This document shows, one piece after another, positions 1 through 5,779 of a stretch of 5,779 nucleotides of DNA. Source of the stretch: CAZTJA01 sp964613745 (GTDB taxonomy: Bacteria; Desulfobacterota; Desulfomonilia; Desulfomonilales; Desulfomonilaceae). The notes under the pieces were generated by a model. That model made no database searches. It was not told the DNA's origin and worked only from the letters and a program-made list of their open reading frames with translations. Numbering within the stretch: position 1 is the stretch's first letter; the number at the start of each line of letters is the position of its first letter. Both the position numbers and the translations under genes were made by a program. The DNA is taken from positions 1 through 5,779 of the forward strand of contig CAZTJA010000155.1 of NCBI GenBank assembly GCA_964613745.1. Reading direction: 5' to 3'.

Positions 1-810
1 CATGATAACGTTCATAAATACGTCATATCGAAAACCATTCTCGATGCTGATGTTTTCATCTCCGTTCCCAAGCTCAAAGTGCACAAAAAAGTCGGAGTGA
101 CGCTGAACGGAAAGGGACTTGTCGGAATTACCACTAACAAGAATTGTCTTGTACACTATACTTTGGGCACTCCCGACCAAGGCGGAGATCAATTTCCTTC
201 GGAACTGCTCTCCCACTGGGAAACCTTTCTGATTCGGACCCAAAGATTCTTATACGACCATTTGTTGGCTAAGAAAAATCCCGTTTTGGACAAAGTTTAC
301 AAGATCATATTTAGTTTCTACAAAAACGTCATAGCACTAACACCCATGGCTCTTTCCCAGGACAAAAAAGTCATGGATGCAGGCAATTGGCATGGTAATG
401 ACAGTGCATGGCGAATGCTCGTGGATCTTATGCACATAATTACGTACGCCGATTCTTCAGGGAGTCTGCATAAGACGCCTCAACGGGCCATGTTCTCCTT
501 CGTGGACGGCATCATCGGAGGTGAAAATGATGGGCCGTTAGCTCCGGATTCCGTGCAATCAGGGGTCATATTGGCCGGTTCAAATCTCCTCGCCGTTGAT
601 ATTACGGCAACCAGATTAATGGGTCTGGATCATTCTAAACTAAAATGGATTGATCACTTGAAGAAATCAGGGGATTACGGAATTACGGACGAACAGGACA
701 TTAGCGTAATTTCTGATTCTTCACAGTATTCGAATTTTTTTGGGTCTGATGCAAAAATGCCGGCATTTAAACCTCATCCCGGATGGCAGGGATTCCTCGA
801 ATTAAAATGA
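1..810 (+). CDS. DUF362 domain-containing protein (5'-truncated by window edge)
   Basis: The frame is open from base 1 to the TGA at 808-810, giving 269 visible residues. The true start lies upstream of the window; the GTG at 79 is internal to the domain and is not the start. DUF362 hallmarks are visible: 'DADVFISVPKLKVHKK' at visible residues 15-30, then a 'GVTLNGKGLVGI' block, a 'YTLGTPDQGGDQFP' segment, a 'GNWHGNDSAWRM' segment and 'FVDGIIGGENDGPL', followed by a conserved 'AVDITATRLMGLD' stretch. These match the DUF362 core in order. Some DUF362 proteins carry a C-terminal ferredoxin-like 4Fe-4S module; no CxxCxxC cluster is visible here. No signal peptide or membrane segment is seen in the visible part. 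The biochemical role of the family is not settled, so no reaction is assigned. The kinase gene begins 22 bp downstream on the same strand with no terminator between them, so co-transcription is likely. Confidence 0.88.
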   Translation, partial: HDNVHKYVISKTILDADVFISVPKLKVHKKVGVTLNGKGLVGITTNKNCLVHYTLGTPDQGGDQFPSELLSHWETFLIRTQRFLYDHLLAKKNPVLDKVYKIIFSFYKNVIALTPMALSQDKKVMDAGNWHGNDSAWRMLVDLMHIITYADSSGSLHKTPQRAMFSFVDGIIGGENDGPLAPDSVQSGVILAGSNLLAVDITATRLMGLDHSKLKWIDHLKKSGDYGITDEQDISVISDSSQYSNFFGSDAKMPAFKPHPGWQGFLELK

Positions 811-819
811 TTTATGTTC

Positions 820-823
820 GGAG
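820..823 (+). promoter_or_regulatory. Ribosome binding site of the cNMP-kinase gene
   Basis: GGAG lies 9 bases before the ATG at 833, inside the 22-bp gap after the DUF362 stop codon. It fixes the start. No promoter is recognisable in the gap, which favours read-through from the upstream gene. Confidence 0.6.
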
Positions 824-832
824 CCCAATTGC

Positions 833-2248
833 ATGACCAATAGATTTGAAAGAGTTTGCAGTCCGGATCTGAAGCTGAATTTTCTTGCCTCTAATCCGTT
901 CTCAGATTTGATGTCCGATGCAGCTAGGGACCGGTTGATCGATTTGATGACTCCATGCTGTATAGAAGCCGGCACTCGGTTTATTCATCAAGGTGAGGAA
1001 GGGGACAGTCTTTACATCATAGATGAAGGAGCTGCCTGCGTTAACGTAGAAAAAGATGGGGTTATTCATCCTATTGCGGTGCTGGGACCGGGAGATATCG
1101 TTGGAGAAATGGCCCTACTTACGGGAGAAAATCGGAATGCCCACGTTGATGCAAACTCCGATCTCATTATGTTGAAACTGAACAGGGTGGATTTCGATCA
1201 TATTTGCGAAGGATTTCCGGAAGTCAGGCAATTTCTTACTCAGACGGTGACTCAAAGATTTGCTAGAGCCACATACACTGCAGATCGAACTATAGGTAAG
1301 TACGTAATCAATGAAATCATTGGTCGGGGAGGTTGGAGCGTAGTTTACAAAGGTGTCCACAAGACATTGAACATGCCCGTCGCGATTAAGATGCTCAAGC
1401 ATAATATGGCGATGGACACGGATTTCTTAGAGGAATTTCAAAATGAAGCCAAAATAATAGCTTCACTAAATCACGAGAATATTATCAAAGTCTATGATAT
1501 CGAGAACCTCTATCGCACTGTTTTTATCATTATGGAATTTCTTCAGGGATCCTCACTTGAAACCACGTTGAAAGCCCAAGGTAGTTTGTCGGTTTACGCA
1601 TCATTGGACATTCTTCTCCAAATTTGTGAAGGTCTAGCTTACGCTCACAGGCAGGGAATCATCCACAGGGATGTGAAACCAGGCAACATATTCATCCAAG
1701 ACAACGGACATATCAAAATAGTAGATTTCGGCCTGGCTTGTGCTCCAGGAACAAGAGGCGATCGCATTGTCGGTACTCCGAAATACTTGGCTCCTGAGCA
1801 AATAAAATCCGGACCTGCGGACGAGAGATCCGACATTTACTCGCTCGGACTTACGGCCTATCGCATGCTCGCAGGCAATGAAGCGTTTCCAAACCTGGAC
1901 ATTGCAACCCTGCTGCATAATCAATTGTACGAAGAAATTCCTGACCCCCGCGACACAGTTCCGGAGATACCGGACGAGCTATGCAGGTTTATTTCCAAAG
2001 CTACTCAAAAATCCCCTAACGATAGATTTCAAAGTGTTTCCGAAGCGACAAACGAACTGAAAGCCTTATCGGCAAAACTAGGGTTGGAGGCGAGACCTGC
2101 CGCTGATCAAAAGATGAGCTTCATGGGGCTATTCCTATTTTATCGTCAAGAACAGCAAGCTCAATTGAAGTCATTAATAAAAGAATTCGGGGAAGAATTG
2201 GAAAAAACAGGGGTGGTCCTCAAAGAAACGGATTTCCCGGAAATTTGA
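833..2248 (+). CDS. Ser/Thr protein kinase with N-terminal cyclic-nucleotide-binding domain
   Basis: This 471-aa protein has two domains. Residues about 20-140 form a cNMP-binding domain: 'HQGEEGDSLYIIDEG' (52-66) and a phosphate-binding-cassette-like 'GEMALLTGENRNAHV' (91-105), keeping the ligand-contact Glu92 and Arg101. Residues about 157-410 form a Hanks-type kinase with all catalytic landmarks: Gly loop GRGGWSV (164-170), VAIK with Lys186, helix-C Glu205, HRDVKPGN (278-285, catalytic Asp280), DFG (298-300), APE (320-322), Asp334 and Arg398. It is therefore predicted active, and of the RD class. No transmembrane helix or extracellular sensor is seen, so it is probably cytosolic, with cNMP (or a related ligand) controlling phosphorylation of unknown targets on Ser/Thr. 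The C-terminal 60 residues are charged, perhaps helical, with a short hydrophobic patch (428-437). The ATG at 833 is supported by GGAG at 820-823. Domain calls are firm; ligand and substrate are unknown. Confidence 0.95.
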   Translation: MTNRFERVCSPDLKLNFLASNPFSDLMSDAARDRLIDLMTPCCIEAGTRFIHQGEEGDSLYIIDEGAACVNVEKDGVIHPIAVLGPGDIVGEMALLTGENRNAHVDANSDLIMLKLNRVDFDHICEGFPEVRQFLTQTVTQRFARATYTADRTIGKYVINEIIGRGGWSVVYKGVHKTLNMPVAIKMLKHNMAMDTDFLEEFQNEAKIIASLNHENIIKVYDIENLYRTVFIIMEFLQGSSLETTLKAQGSLSVYASLDILLQICEGLAYAHRQGIIHRDVKPGNIFIQDNGHIKIVDFGLACAPGTRGDRIVGTPKYLAPEQIKSGPADERSDIYSLGLTAYRMLAGNEAFPNLDIATLLHNQLYEEIPDPRDTVPEIPDELCRFISKATQKSPNDRFQSVSEATNELKALSAKLGLEARPAADQKMSFMGLFLFYRQEQQAQLKSLIKEFGEELEKTGVVLKETDFPEI

Positions 2249-2249
2249 T

Positions 2250-4094
2250 TCAGACGCTAAGACCAATTTTCACATCTTCTTGTTTTAGATGTGACCTAAT
2301 TTTTTCAATATCCGCTCTCGTAATTCCCGGAACCTTTGACAAAGCTTCATCGGTTGCAGATATAACATTTCTTAAACTTCCAAATGTCTTCAGTAAGGAT
2401 GCCCTCTTCTTTGGTCCTATACCGGGCACTTCATCCAAAGCGGATTTTATAGAATTTTTCGAGATACCCTTCTCCACAAATCCATGAGCAAACCTATGCG
2501 CTTCATCGCGAACTCTCATCAGCAGCATTAATCCTGAATCGCCCTTCGAGAAAATGATCGGATTTTTTCGATTTGGTAAATAGAAACGCTCTTCCTCAGC
2601 CTGCTCCCGAGCTTTTGCAATCGAAACTACAGGAGGAGAATCTTCACCCAATAGAGATTTCAGGGCATTCGCAGCAGCATTCAACTGAGACTTGCCTCCG
2701 TCGATGAGGAATAGATCCGGCAAGGGATCATCCTCTTTGTGAAGCACTCGTCTCGATATGGTTTGATGAATCATACCCGGATCGTCTTGATTTGAAAATC
2801 CACGCATTTTGTAGATTCGATACCCTGATTTGTCGGGGAAGCCCCTTCTAAAAAGAATTTTTACTCCTACCGGATTGCTTCCGGAAATATTGGAGATGTC
2901 ATATCCCTCGATTGTTTCGGGCTGATGCGGCAGATTAAGCTTCTCCGCTATTCGATCCAGAGTTTTCATCAACGAATCTCTAAGTTTTTCTCTCAACACG
3001 GCATCATGGGCGTTCTTGAGGGCAAGCTGCATGAGCTTGGCTCCTTGACCTTTTATAGGAACACGAAGCCCGACCTTCCCTCGTCGGAGCTCAGACAACC
3101 ATCCTTCAATCAATTCCGGCTGTTCTATTGGTTGCGAAATCAATATTTCACGAGGAATTGAAGCGGCTGAAATGTAGTACTGCCTAATCGCGGAACTCAG
3201 GAGTTCTTCATCTTCCAGTGCCGGATTTCTAATGACGAACGATTCACCTGAAAGAAGATTGCCCTTTCTGAAGGACAGAACTTGGATTACCGTCAATTCG
3301 GAATCCTCCTGGGCTCTCACGACTGCCACTACATCCTGATCCTTTAGATGGAAAAACGAGACGTTCTGGGCTTCTATGGTTCGTTCAATGGAAACCAGTC
3401 TGTCGCGAATTCGAGCTGCTTCTTCGAAGCGTAACTCCTCTGCGGATTTTTGCATCTCCTCCTTTAAGTTTCGTATTAAATCTTCACTCCTGCCCTGCAG
3501 AAGTAAGGAAACCTGATTTACCATTGCACCATACTCTTTGGAAGACACATCTCCACTGCAGGGACACAAACACCTCTTCATCTGACAATTCAAACAAGGT
3601 CGTGTGCACTTGGCAAATTGTCTTTCCGTACACTGTCGAAGAGGAAACAGCCTTTGAATCGACTTTAGTGTTACCCGGGCATCCCGAGCGGAGGAATATG
3701 GTCCAAAGTAACGAGCGCCATCCTGTTTAATTTTCTGAGTACGTATAAGAGTCAATCGGGGAAATTCATGTGAGAGATTGAGCCGCAAAGAGAAGAATGA
3801 CTTATCATCGCGTAAATTGACATTGTATTTGGGTTTGTGTTGCTTGATGAGGTTGTTTTCAAGAATTAACGCTTCTTTTTCAGTTTCAGTGAGAATAACG
3901 TTAATACTTTCTACCCTAGCGAGTAGATATTGAACTCTGGGCCTTTCGTCTCCACCTTTTGTAAAATAGCTCCTGACTCTGTTCTTTAGATTGCCCGCCT
4001 TCCCGACATAAAGAACCTTTCCACGTTTATCCATCATGAGATAAACTCCCGGATCGGTAGGTAAGTTTTTCAAGAAATCTTTATCAATACTCAT
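2250..4094 (-). CDS. uvrC: Excinuclease ABC subunit C (UvrC)
   Basis: UvrC is the dual-incision nuclease of nucleotide excision repair. It is recruited to the UvrB-DNA lesion complex and cuts on both sides of the damage. The 614-aa length is normal for the family. In order: GIY-YIG nuclease (about 12-95; Tyr18, 'YVGKAGNLKNR' with Lys32 and Arg39, likely catalytic Glu79); a cysteine region whose Cys155, Cys167, Cys175 and Cys179 keep the spacing of the 4Fe-4S ligands of E. coli UvrC; a UVR motif that contacts UvrB (about 205-238); the RNase H-like 5'-incision domain with Asp399 ('GYDISN'), Asp438, Asp465 ('LIDGGKSQ') and His533 ('RDEAHRFAHGF'); and a tandem helix-hairpin-helix tail (about 552-603). 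The ATG at 4094 is the only plausible start: an in-frame stop lies 13 codons upstream with no ATG/GTG/TTG between, and the next ATGs fall inside the nuclease domain. No clear Shine-Dalgarno precedes it. It is convergent with the kinase gene, one base apart. Confidence 0.98.
   Translation of the reverse strand: MSIDKDFLKNLPTDPGVYLMMDKRGKVLYVGKAGNLKNRVRSYFTKGGDERPRVQYLLARVESINVILTETEKEALILENNLIKQHKPKYNVNLRDDKSFFSLRLNLSHEFPRLTLIRTQKIKQDGARYFGPYSSARDARVTLKSIQRLFPLRQCTERQFAKCTRPCLNCQMKRCLCPCSGDVSSKEYGAMVNQVSLLLQGRSEDLIRNLKEEMQKSAEELRFEEAARIRDRLVSIERTIEAQNVSFFHLKDQDVVAVVRAQEDSELTVIQVLSFRKGNLLSGESFVIRNPALEDEELLSSAIRQYYISAASIPREILISQPIEQPELIEGWLSELRRGKVGLRVPIKGQGAKLMQLALKNAHDAVLREKLRDSLMKTLDRIAEKLNLPHQPETIEGYDISNISGSNPVGVKILFRRGFPDKSGYRIYKMRGFSNQDDPGMIHQTISRRVLHKEDDPLPDLFLIDGGKSQLNAAANALKSLLGEDSPPVVSIAKAREQAEEERFYLPNRKNPIIFSKGDSGLMLLMRVRDEAHRFAHGFVEKGISKNSIKSALDEVPGIGPKKRASLLKTFGSLRNVISATDEALSKVPGITRADIEKIRSHLKQEDVKIGLSV
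2270..2305 (+). terminator. Intrinsic terminator of the kinase transcript, inside the uvrC 3' coding end
   Basis: A perfect 8-bp inverted repeat, TCACATCT (2270-2277) and AGATGTGA (2287-2294), has a 9-base loop and is followed by CCTAA and six Ts (2300-2305). It begins 22 bases past the kinase stop codon. It has a T-tract only in the + direction, so it should stop kinase transcription but not uvrC. On the minus strand the same bases encode UvrC residues about 599-608 ('SHLKQEDV' core). The stem is only moderately GC-rich, so efficiency is uncertain. Confidence 0.65.
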
Positions 4095-4122
4095 TAGGTT
4101 CGATGCGCTGGTCGGGCGGCGC

Positions 4123-4151
4123 TTGATTCCTCACATTATTGTGGATAATAT
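4123..4151 (+). promoter_or_regulatory. Candidate sigma70 promoter of the HTH gene
   Basis: TTGATT (4123-4128) and TAATAT (4146-4151) are separated by 17 bases. Transcription would start near 4158, giving a leader of about 40 bases before the ATG at 4198. The match is by eye in an AT-rich stretch. Confidence 0.4.
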
Positions 4152-4180
4152 TAAATACTTATCTACACGGAATACGTCAA
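4152..4180 (-). promoter_or_regulatory. Candidate sigma70 promoter of uvrC
   Basis: On the minus strand TTGACG (4180-4175) and TATTTA (4157-4152) are separated by 17 bases. Transcription would start near 4145, leaving a leader of about 50 bases to the uvrC ATG. The -10 box directly abuts the -10 box of the candidate promoter for the opposite gene. No LexA-type operator was recognised. Confidence 0.4.
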
Positions 4181-4183
4181 CTC

Positions 4184-4187
4184 GGAG
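4184..4187 (+). promoter_or_regulatory. Ribosome binding site that sets the HTH gene start
   Basis: GGAG lies 10 bases before the ATG at 4198. It favours this ATG over the in-frame TTG at 4123, which has no such site and would add 25 residues unlike the rest of the protein and overlap the candidate promoter. Confidence 0.6.
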
Positions 4188-4197
4188 ACGATACTCG

Positions 4198-4599
4198 ATG
4201 AAAAAAAATGACGACAGGAAAACAGCGGAAACGACATTCCTGAACGATAGAGGCCGGATAACCAACAAGGAATTGGCGAAAAAACTTGGTGTTCACCCCG
4301 CCACGGTGGCCCGGTGGAAAAAGCTTGATGAATGGGATCTGAAACTAATTCAAACCGTCAGCGGATCGCAGCAAACCAAAGTAGTTGAAGATGAATTCTT
4401 CAACAACGACTTGCGTCATATTGCGGTACTAAACGATCGAATTGAGTTGTATCTTCAAAAGAAAGAACTACTACCGTCAGAGATCCTAGAACTTGCGGAA
4501 GCCAAATACCATATTTTATCCTGCATACAAATTATAAATGATCAGCTCAGTTACTCAAATCAGGATGATTACGATCTAAGAGACGACGATTATGAATGA
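4198..4599 (+). CDS. Small HTH protein resembling phage terminase small subunit N-terminus
   Basis: This 133-aa protein has a clear helix-turn-helix at residues about 20-46: 'ITNKELAKKLGVHPATVARW' followed by 'KKLDEWD'. The pattern 'I.nkelA.klgv...tv.rWKk.d.Wd' is typical of the DNA-binding N-terminus of PBSX-type phage terminase small subunits and related orphan HTH proteins. Residues 70-117 look helical ('LNDRIELYLQKK', 'EILELAEAKYHILSCI') and could form a dimerisation unit. The last 13 residues are strongly acidic (Asp/Glu/Tyr rich). No terminase large subunit, portal or other phage gene is nearby, so a stand-alone DNA-binding role, perhaps as a regulator, is more likely than DNA packaging. 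It is divergent from uvrC across 103 bp. The gene opens with ATG followed by eight As. The HTH is firm; the function is not known. Confidence 0.85.
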   Translation: MKKNDDRKTAETTFLNDRGRITNKELAKKLGVHPATVARWKKLDEWDLKLIQTVSGSQQTKVVEDEFFNNDLRHIAVLNDRIELYLQKKELLPSEILELAEAKYHILSCIQIINDQLSYSNQDDYDLRDDDYE

Positions 4600-4636
4600 G
4601 ACTGGGGATCATCCTCCTATAAACGGTTGCTTACCC

Positions 4637-4653
4637 GTCCGACTTTAACGGAC
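4637..4653 (+). repeat. Short inverted repeat after the HTH gene
   Basis: GTCCG (4637-4641) and CGGAC (4649-4653) flank a 7-base loop, 38 bases past the HTH stop codon. No T-tract follows, so it is not a convincing intrinsic terminator. It might be a weak or Rho-assisted stop, or chance. The rest of 4600-4670 shows nothing recognisable. Confidence 0.25.
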
Positions 4654-4673
4654 TTATCAAACAAAGTTTAATA

Positions 4674-4703
4674 TTGGAATGCAACACTTTGATATGCTAT
4701 AAT
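4674..4703 (+). promoter_or_regulatory. Extended -10 promoter of the exported coiled-coil protein gene
   Basis: A consensus TATAAT (4698-4703) is preceded by TGC (4695-4697), an extended -10, and by TTGGAA (4674-4679) with an 18-base spacer. The expected start is near 4710, giving a leader of about 34 bases to the ATG at 4744. This is the best promoter match in the window and implies that the gene is transcribed independently of the HTH gene. Confidence 0.7.
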
Positions 4704-4733
4704 ATACCTCAGATTATTCTCTAGTTCCAGTCC

Positions 4734-4739
4734 GGGGGT
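4734..4739 (+). promoter_or_regulatory. Ribosome binding site of the exported protein gene
   Basis: GGGGGT is one mismatch from GGAGGT and sits 4 bases before the ATG at 4744. The spacing is slightly short but supports this start. Confidence 0.5.
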
Positions 4740-4743
4740 AATT

Positions 4744-5779
4744 ATGTTGCGGCCGACCTTTTTTATGATCGTGGTAGTGTCTATATTCGCAACCAATTGT
4801 TTCGCTCAATCGATTAGTCCAATGGAGGCTCTTCCAAGAACTCAGGAAGGTCTTTTGCGATTAAGCATGGGTGAACTATTTCTTGCCGTTACCAAATTGT
4901 CCCCCAATGATACGAGCTGCAACATGCCTGAAGACACTCCGGCAATGAAAGAAGAGCGTCGGAGACTCTCCAGTGTCCTAGACAAACTTATGAACTTGCA
5001 TCAGGAATCACTGCGCCTCACGAGTGCAATTCGGGACGCCGGGAATCGGGCGGAGCAGAGTAAAAAAGCTCAAAGCGCTGCTCAAACGGATCTTGCCGCA
5101 AGTCAACAAAGAATCAACGACATGGAACAAAATCAAGGTGGATCGGATTCATCTAGACAGGACATGAGTCAAGAACAACAGAATGCCGGAAATTTGGCCG
5201 AGACCGCAAAACGAGAAGAAAATGCCGCATTTCGAAATGAAGGAAACTTAATTGGATTTCTGAAGAGAAGAGACGACGTCGTCAAAGATTACAACAAGTT
5301 AATAGCTGGTCGGAACTGGGCACAGGCAGCTTTGATGGCCTTTGATCAGCCTTTTCTCGATTATCTGATTACTTCCGGAGCTTTTTCCCGATTCCCTACT
5401 TTGCAGTCAACCGTATCTAATTCAGTGTCGCTCGGGCAATATGGCATCATCGGCAGACTCTTGGAAACAGGAGCCGGATTGTCTACGGATTCTTCAGGGA
5501 GTTATTCCAGCCTCGCATTAGCCGAAATTTTTGGAGAAGCTCATATTGTTCATCAACTGAGAGCTGCAGGTGCAGCTTTTCAGACTCCCGCTTCGCGAGA
5601 AACTTTCCCCGATAAACTAAGATTGCTTGAAAATCAGTATGCAAGAGTGAGCAGCTTTTATCGCACCGTTTACGGCAGCCGTGATGGAGATCCCTACTTA
5701 AAGAACATGATGGTCTTTTTAAGATGCCGAATTGATAATTTGAGATCAGGCCCTGATCCAAACGTAATCAGGCCCATGT
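4744..5779 (+). CDS. Exported coiled-coil protein with ankyrin-like C-terminal units (3' end beyond window)
   Basis: The frame runs without a stop from the ATG at 4744 to the window edge (345 codons visible). It has a strong promoter and a Shine-Dalgarno, and starts with a Sec signal peptide: Arg3, hydrophobic core about 6-17, likely cleavage after 'NCFA' (residue 21). Cys19 is not in a canonical lipobox, so a lipoprotein is unlikely. Residues about 66-187 are polar, rich in Ala, Gln, Glu and Asn, with few hydrophobics and a helical coiled-coil look, broken by a Gly/Ser linker near 131-137. Residues about 193-279 contain three spaced units ending 'LITSGA', 'LLETGA' and 'LRAAGA' (Gly212, 243, 276), matching the 33-residue period and loop of ankyrin repeats in degenerate form. 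The product is probably periplasmic or secreted and may bind proteins. I do not recognise a named family. A 92-codon frame on the opposite strand (5483-5761) is a shadow. Confidence 0.8.
   Translation, partial: MLRPTFFMIVVVSIFATNCFAQSISPMEALPRTQEGLLRLSMGELFLAVTKLSPNDTSCNMPEDTPAMKEERRRLSSVLDKLMNLHQESLRLTSAIRDAGNRAEQSKKAQSAAQTDLAASQQRINDMEQNQGGSDSSRQDMSQEQQNAGNLAETAKREENAAFRNEGNLIGFLKRRDDVVKDYNKLIAGRNWAQAALMAFDQPFLDYLITSGAFSRFPTLQSTVSNSVSLGQYGIIGRLLETGAGLSTDSSGSYSSLALAEIFGEAHIVHQLRAAGAAFQTPASRETFPDKLRLLENQYARVSSFYRTVYGSRDGDPYLKNMMVFLRCRIDNLRSGPDPNVIRPM

Noticed and set aside
1115..2060. Several 60-96-codon frames, mostly on the minus strand, within the kinase gene.
   Set aside because: They overlap strongly conserved kinase and cNMP-binding motifs on the + strand and encode nothing recognisable.
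2190..2245. Possible minus-strand terminator for uvrC: short AGG/CCT pairing before a six-T run, and the small palindrome ATTTCCCGGAAAT.
   Set aside because: The stem before the T-run is only about 3 bp, and the palindrome has no T-tract after it. Neither is a credible intrinsic terminator.
2245..3730. Three + strand open frames within uvrC (2245-2487, 2925-3161, 3524-3730).
   Set aside because: They are antisense to conserved UvrC domains, have low-complexity or unrecognisable products, and are shadows of the uvrC frame.
4123..4197. Longer version of the HTH protein starting at TTG 4123.
   Set aside because: The ATG at 4198 has GGAG at proper spacing. The extension has no ribosome site and overlaps the candidate promoter.
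4601..4622. A stretch reading GGGGATCATCCTCCT, similar to the 3' end of 16S rRNA with its anti-Shine-Dalgarno.
   Set aside because: The similarity covers only about a dozen bases with an insertion, and no other rRNA sequence is near. Chance is the better explanation.
5483..5761. A 92-codon open frame on the minus strand.
   Set aside because: It lies wholly inside the exported-protein gene, which has a promoter, ribosome site, signal peptide and 345 open codons. The minus-strand product shows no recognisable domain.

Overview
The window looks like ordinary chromosome of a Gram-negative, mid-GC bacterium (roughly mid-40s % GC by eye). The mix is a DUF362 protein, a cyclic-nucleotide-gated Ser/Thr kinase, UvrC, an orphan HTH protein and a Sec-exported coiled-coil protein. 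This would suit the Desulfobacterota or a related environmental lineage, but the taxonomy is a low-confidence inference. No rRNA, tRNA, CRISPR array, IS element or intact mobile element is visible.

Layout: (1) 1-810 (+) is the 3' part of a DUF362-family gene whose start lies outside the window. (2) 833-2248 (+) follows after 22 bp, probably in the same operon. It encodes a cytosolic protein kinase with an N-terminal cyclic-nucleotide-binding domain and a complete Hanks-type catalytic domain. (3) 2250-4094 (-) is full-length uvrC, convergent with the kinase gene and only one base away from it. A good intrinsic terminator for the kinase transcript lies inside the 3' coding end of uvrC. (4) 4095-4197 is the uvrC/HTH divergent intergenic region, with two candidate sigma70-type promoters whose -10 boxes abut. 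(5) 4198-4599 (+) encodes a 133-aa HTH protein resembling the N-terminus of phage terminase small subunits, with an acidic tail. (6) 4600-4743 holds a weak inverted repeat and a strong extended -10 promoter. (7) 4744-5779 (+) is the 5' part of a gene for an exported protein: signal peptide, long polar coiled-coil region, then three degenerate ankyrin-like units. It is open to the window edge.

How they work together: only the DUF362-kinase pair has an operon-like arrangement. UvrC acts in nucleotide excision repair, and nothing seen ties it functionally to its neighbours. The HTH protein could regulate the shared uvrC/HTH promoter region, but this is inference. No defence system or other multi-gene novelty is convincingly present. 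The most unusual items are the PKG-like bacterial kinase, the terminator embedded in uvrC, the orphan terminase-like HTH protein and the unrecognised exported coiled-coil/ankyrin-like protein.
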